8,370 nucleotides of DNA. It comes from Ignavibacteriota bacterium. GTDB lineage: Bacteria > Bacteroidota > Kapaibacteriia > Palsa-1295. The notes beneath the pieces are model-generated. The model saw only the letters and a program-made list of their open reading frames with translations. It was not told the origin of the DNA and searched no databases. A program made the translations under genes and the position numbers. Positions 5,955 to 8,370 of this stretch are shown one piece after another; position 1 is the stretch's first letter, and each line of letters begins with the position of its first letter. The stretch is taken from assembly GCA_003151215.1 (NCBI GenBank), contig PLXB01000217.1:1-8370 (forward strand), given 5' to 3'.

Positions 5955-7985
5955 ATGAAACGTTTCGTACTATTTACTGCAGTGCTTCTTGCATGTGCAG
6001 CCGCTTCGTTGCATGCGCAGGCGCCGAGGAAGGTACTTCTCGAAGAAGTCACCAGCTCAACGTGCCCGCCGTGTGCAGCCACCGATCCTTTTATGCAAAA
6101 AGTTGAGAATGACTATAGGGATAAGATCGTGATGCTGAAGTGGCATGTGAATTGGCCCGCTCCCGGAAATGATCCGATGTGCGTTATTTTTCCGGGTTCC
6201 GTAAATAGGTCAACGATCTATTATGGCAATGGATATGCTCCTCATCTTTTCCTCGGCGGAAACACTGATATGGGATATTCAGGCTCTCCGATCGATGTGC
6301 AAAACATTGAAACGGGCATTGATAATGTCGCAGCAAATTTATCTCCCTTTACGATCGATATCTCTCAGCAGATCGTTGCCGATAGTATTATCGTCAGTGT
6401 TACGGTTAAATCGGTCGGTCCGCTTCCGACTGAAAAAGATCTTCGCTTAGGCGTCGTCATCGGCGAACGGTATTTATTATTCACCGGTACCAATGGCTTA
6501 CCGGCTCATGATTTTGTCGTTCGCACAACCGTACCGGCGCTTGTTCCGGCAACCGGAGCACTCGATACAACTGCACAATACCCTACGTTTAAGGTAGCTC
6601 AGGGCGGAAGTATCACAAATCGTTATGCAGCAAAGATCGGATCGACATGGCAGACAAACCAGCTTTTTGCTGCTGCATTTATTCAGAGCATCGGAACAAA
6701 AGAAGTGTTTCAGTCAAACTGGACTATTCCGACTGTGAAGATCGCAGCGACAGGAAGCGGCTTACTCACTATTCCATCTGCTTCGCCGCTTGCATTTACG
6801 CTTACCAATACTACTGAAGCTCCGATCACTCTGAAAACAAATTATTCCGGTCCCGGAATTCCGGCCGCATGGAATATTACTTTATCGGGTGTTGCTGCTG
6901 ATAGCTCGATAACGGTTGCAGCGAATAGCTCGGCAACCATATCGGTAAATTCTACCGCTGCAACGAATCAAAACGGGTACAGACCTTTTTCCATTACTTT
7001 TACTCAGCCCAGTAAATTCTATATGGGCGCAGTTTCAGGTGTTGCATGGGGTAAAAATAATATGAATATTGTTGTCGATGCCGGCGCAGGAACGACAAAA
7101 TGCACAACCGTTGCCTCGGCAATTACTGCCAGCGGTACCGAATACACCAATACAACCGTTGTCGTACCGGCTGCGGATTTTGAAGGCTTTTTTGACTCAT
7201 GGAATCAATTCCATACTGTGGTCTATAATGCCGGAGCAACTGTCGGTTTATACAGTGACGTCGGTGATTGGCCGAAGCTCGCTGCATACATAGCTCAGGG
7301 CGGTCATTTCCTTCTGAGCTCACCTTTTGCTATAACCGCCTATTACAATTCAGGCATTGATAGTATTCTGCAATTATTCCGCGATAACTTCCATATCGAG
7401 CCTACTCCTTACGATAACACGACACCGTGGTCGAGCCTTATCGGCGTACCTGCCGATCCGATCGGTGACGGGATCAATTCGACAGTAAGCGGAATGACAA
7501 CAACGCAGGCGATCAGCCCCACCGATGGAGATGGCGTTCCCTGCTTGCAGGATGAAAATGTCAATACGGTCGGATTGCATTATATGAATGCACAGAACGG
7601 CAAAACCGTTATGCTTACCTTCGGTCTTGAAAACGTCAAGACTGCAGATCGTAATATGGTTACCAAGAGGATCATGGATTGGTTTGACGGAGTTTCAAGC
7701 GTGAAGACTTCCGATGTAGCCGCCGATGTAACGATCACGAACTATCCGAATCCGGTAACGAAATCAACGAAGTTCGATTATTCCGTGACTGATAGAGGCA
7801 TTGTTAATCTTGCTGTCTATGATGTCTTAGGCCGCGAAGTCAGCCGCGTTGTCTCCAACGAAGCTGAAGACGCAGGAACCTATAGCGCCGATTTCGATGC
7901 TTCGCATCTTGCCAACGGAAGCTATACCTACGTTCTGACAACAGGATCGAAAAAGGTTACCGGTACAATGACAGTAACGAAGTAA
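5955..7985 (+). CDS. Secreted thioredoxin-fold (CPPC), Omp28-like protein with T9SS sorting domain
   Basis: A 676-residue protein predicted to be exported and attached to the cell surface. Residues 1-22 form a signal peptide, most likely cut near LHAQ; LLAC at 11-14 is a less likely lipobox. Residues 25-130 form a thioredoxin-like domain, RKVLLEEVTSSTCPPC, with redox Cys37/Cys40 and a probable cis-Pro at Pro96 (YAPHLFLGG). This matches Omp28-type proteins of Bacteroidetes. Residues 131-260 and 261-350 look beta-rich (the second Ser/Thr-rich, Ig-like). Residues about 370-580 resemble a class I amidotransferase-like fold (VVVPAADFEGF, LAAYIAQGGHFLLSS, VMLTFGLENV), with no catalytic Cys evident. 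Residues 596-676 are the sorting domain: ITNYPNPVTKSTKFDYS, LAVYDVLGREVSRVV, DFDASHLANGSYTYVL. Disulfide exchange on secreted proteins is inferred from CPPC; substrates are unknown. The ATG has no clear Shine-Dalgarno. It appears to be monocistronic, with a terminator at 8007-8040. Confidence 0.92.
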   Translation: MKRFVLFTAVLLACAAASLHAQAPRKVLLEEVTSSTCPPCAATDPFMQKVENDYRDKIVMLKWHVNWPAPGNDPMCVIFPGSVNRSTIYYGNGYAPHLFLGGNTDMGYSGSPIDVQNIETGIDNVAANLSPFTIDISQQIVADSIIVSVTVKSVGPLPTEKDLRLGVVIGERYLLFTGTNGLPAHDFVVRTTVPALVPATGALDTTAQYPTFKVAQGGSITNRYAAKIGSTWQTNQLFAAAFIQSIGTKEVFQSNWTIPTVKIAATGSGLLTIPSASPLAFTLTNTTEAPITLKTNYSGPGIPAAWNITLSGVAADSSITVAANSSATISVNSTAATNQNGYRPFSITFTQPSKFYMGAVSGVAWGKNNMNIVVDAGAGTTKCTTVASAITASGTEYTNTTVVVPAADFEGFFDSWNQFHTVVYNAGATVGLYSDVGDWPKLAAYIAQGGHFLLSSPFAITAYYNSGIDSILQLFRDNFHIEPTPYDNTTPWSSLIGVPADPIGDGINSTVSGMTTTQAISPTDGDGVPCLQDENVNTVGLHYMNAQNGKTVMLTFGLENVKTADRNMVTKRIMDWFDGVSSVKTSDVAADVTITNYPNPVTKSTKFDYSVTDRGIVNLAVYDVLGREVSRVVSNEAEDAGTYSADFDASHLANGSYTYVLTTGSKKVTGTMTVTK

Positions 7986-8006
7986 CTCGGTTTATTTTTC
8001 CGAAAT

Positions 8007-8040
8007 AAAAAAGGCGCGGCATTTGCTGCGCCTTTTTTTT
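8007..8040. terminator. Bidirectional Rho-independent terminator
   Basis: GGCGCGGC (8013-8020) pairs with GCTGCGCC (8025-8032) around an ATTT loop, giving an 8-base stem with one G-T pair. It is followed by eight T (8033-8040) and preceded by six A (8007-8012), so it has a T-tail on either strand. It sits 21 bases after the gene ending at 7985 and about 70 bases beyond the stop of the convergent gene at 8112, and probably serves both. Confidence 0.9.
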
Positions 8041-8111
8041 ATTGCCTGAATGTTTATTGTCTGAACCTTGATTTTAGGAGATTTTGGGGATGAAGACAGA
8101 TTGGGGATCTC

Positions 8112-8370
8112 TCATCTCAAAATGGATATTGTCTGCGACAGGGTTTTTCTTCCATCCGAACTCCGGACAATATATATGCCTGCAGGTAATCCGCCAACAG
8201 CAATAAAATATTTCCCATGGCATGAGTTACTTTCTTTTACAATTTCTCCGAGCATATTGAAAATATCGCAAACATGCTGGACCTCTATTCCGTCATTAAT
8301 AGTAATTCTATCGTTCTGTCCGTCATACCAGGCATTGAATCCCGGGACCGAGCCGTTAATCAAAAACTCC
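8112..8370 (-). CDS. C-terminal end of a protein with a diverged T9SS-type sorting domain (partial)
   Basis: The frame stays open to the right edge, reading EFLINGSVPGFNAWYDG, so this is the tail of a longer protein. The TTG at 8361-8363 is not a credible start. The last 70 or so residues follow the sorting-domain pattern: a first strand (DRITINDGIEVQHV), CDIFNMLGEIVKES in place of the usual L-x-I-Y-N-x-L-G-x-x-V, then GLPAGIYIVRSSDGRKTLSQTISIL, close to L-x-x-G-x-Y-x-x-x-L. The usual PNP motif at the module's start is missing, WYDGQND standing at about that place. The stop is TGA (8112-8114). Surface export by T9SS is inferred from this pattern; the passenger domain lies outside the window. 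The terminator at 8007-8040 lies beyond its end. Confidence 0.75.
   Translation of the reverse strand, partial: EFLINGSVPGFNAWYDGQNDRITINDGIEVQHVCDIFNMLGEIVKESNSCHGKYFIAVGGLPAGIYIVRSSDGRKTLSQTISILR

Noticed and set aside
5725..5958. 77-codon frame from GTG upstream of the thioredoxin-fold gene
   Set aside because: No Shine-Dalgarno sequence, no domain or signal peptide, and it ends overlapping the next start codon only by chance of position; intergenic sequence is the simpler reading.
7069..7580. Short frames on both strands inside the 5955-7985 gene
   Set aside because: They overlap a continuous secreted-protein frame with consistent domain order; none has a recognisable fold or start signal.

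Overview
The window looks like chromosome of a Bacteroidota/Chlorobiota-type (FCB group) bacterium, possibly an Ignavibacteria- or Kapabacteria-like lineage. Three predicted proteins carry C-terminal modules resembling type IX secretion (T9SS) sorting domains. One upstream region also has a Bacteroidetes-style -33/-7 promoter. The rank below this group is inference, since no RNA gene or other marker is present. The coding is ordinary chromosomal coding, with no integrase, transposase, phage gene, tRNA/rRNA or CRISPR array.

Layout, left to right. (1) 1-873, +: the C-terminal half of an ATP-dependent phosphoenolpyruvate carboxykinase, cut by the window edge inside its P-loop and interrupted by an in-frame TAA at 226-228. 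A strong terminator follows. (2) 1006-1701, +: an unrecognised putative lipoprotein. (3) 1763-3079, +: a secreted protein with a TIG-like start, an AT-rich central part, an FN3-like domain and a T9SS sorting domain. (4) 3205-3501, +: a small winged-helix regulator. (5) 3645-5423, -: a complete half-size ABC exporter (membrane domain fused to ATPase). It is bracketed by two copies of a palindromic intergenic repeat (3515-3639 and 5570-5680) whose left 42 bases differ at one position. (6) 5424-5954: a gene-free stretch holding the second repeat. (7) 5955-7985, +: a secreted thioredoxin-fold protein with a CPPC motif, a possible class I amidotransferase-like fold and a T9SS sorting domain. (8) 8007-8040: a terminator with a T-tail in both directions. 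(9) 8112-8370, -: the C-terminal end of another protein, probably with a diverged T9SS-type sorting domain, running off the right edge.

The genes do not form one operon or an evident pathway. Each has its own intergenic space, and several are convergent or divergent. The common thread is cell-surface and secretion biology: a lipoprotein, T9SS cargo and an ABC exporter, next to one central-metabolism gene. I see no convincing new multi-gene system. The points most worth a second look are the single nonsense codon in an otherwise intact pckA, the paired repeats around the exporter, and the compositional mosaic within the 1763-3079 gene.
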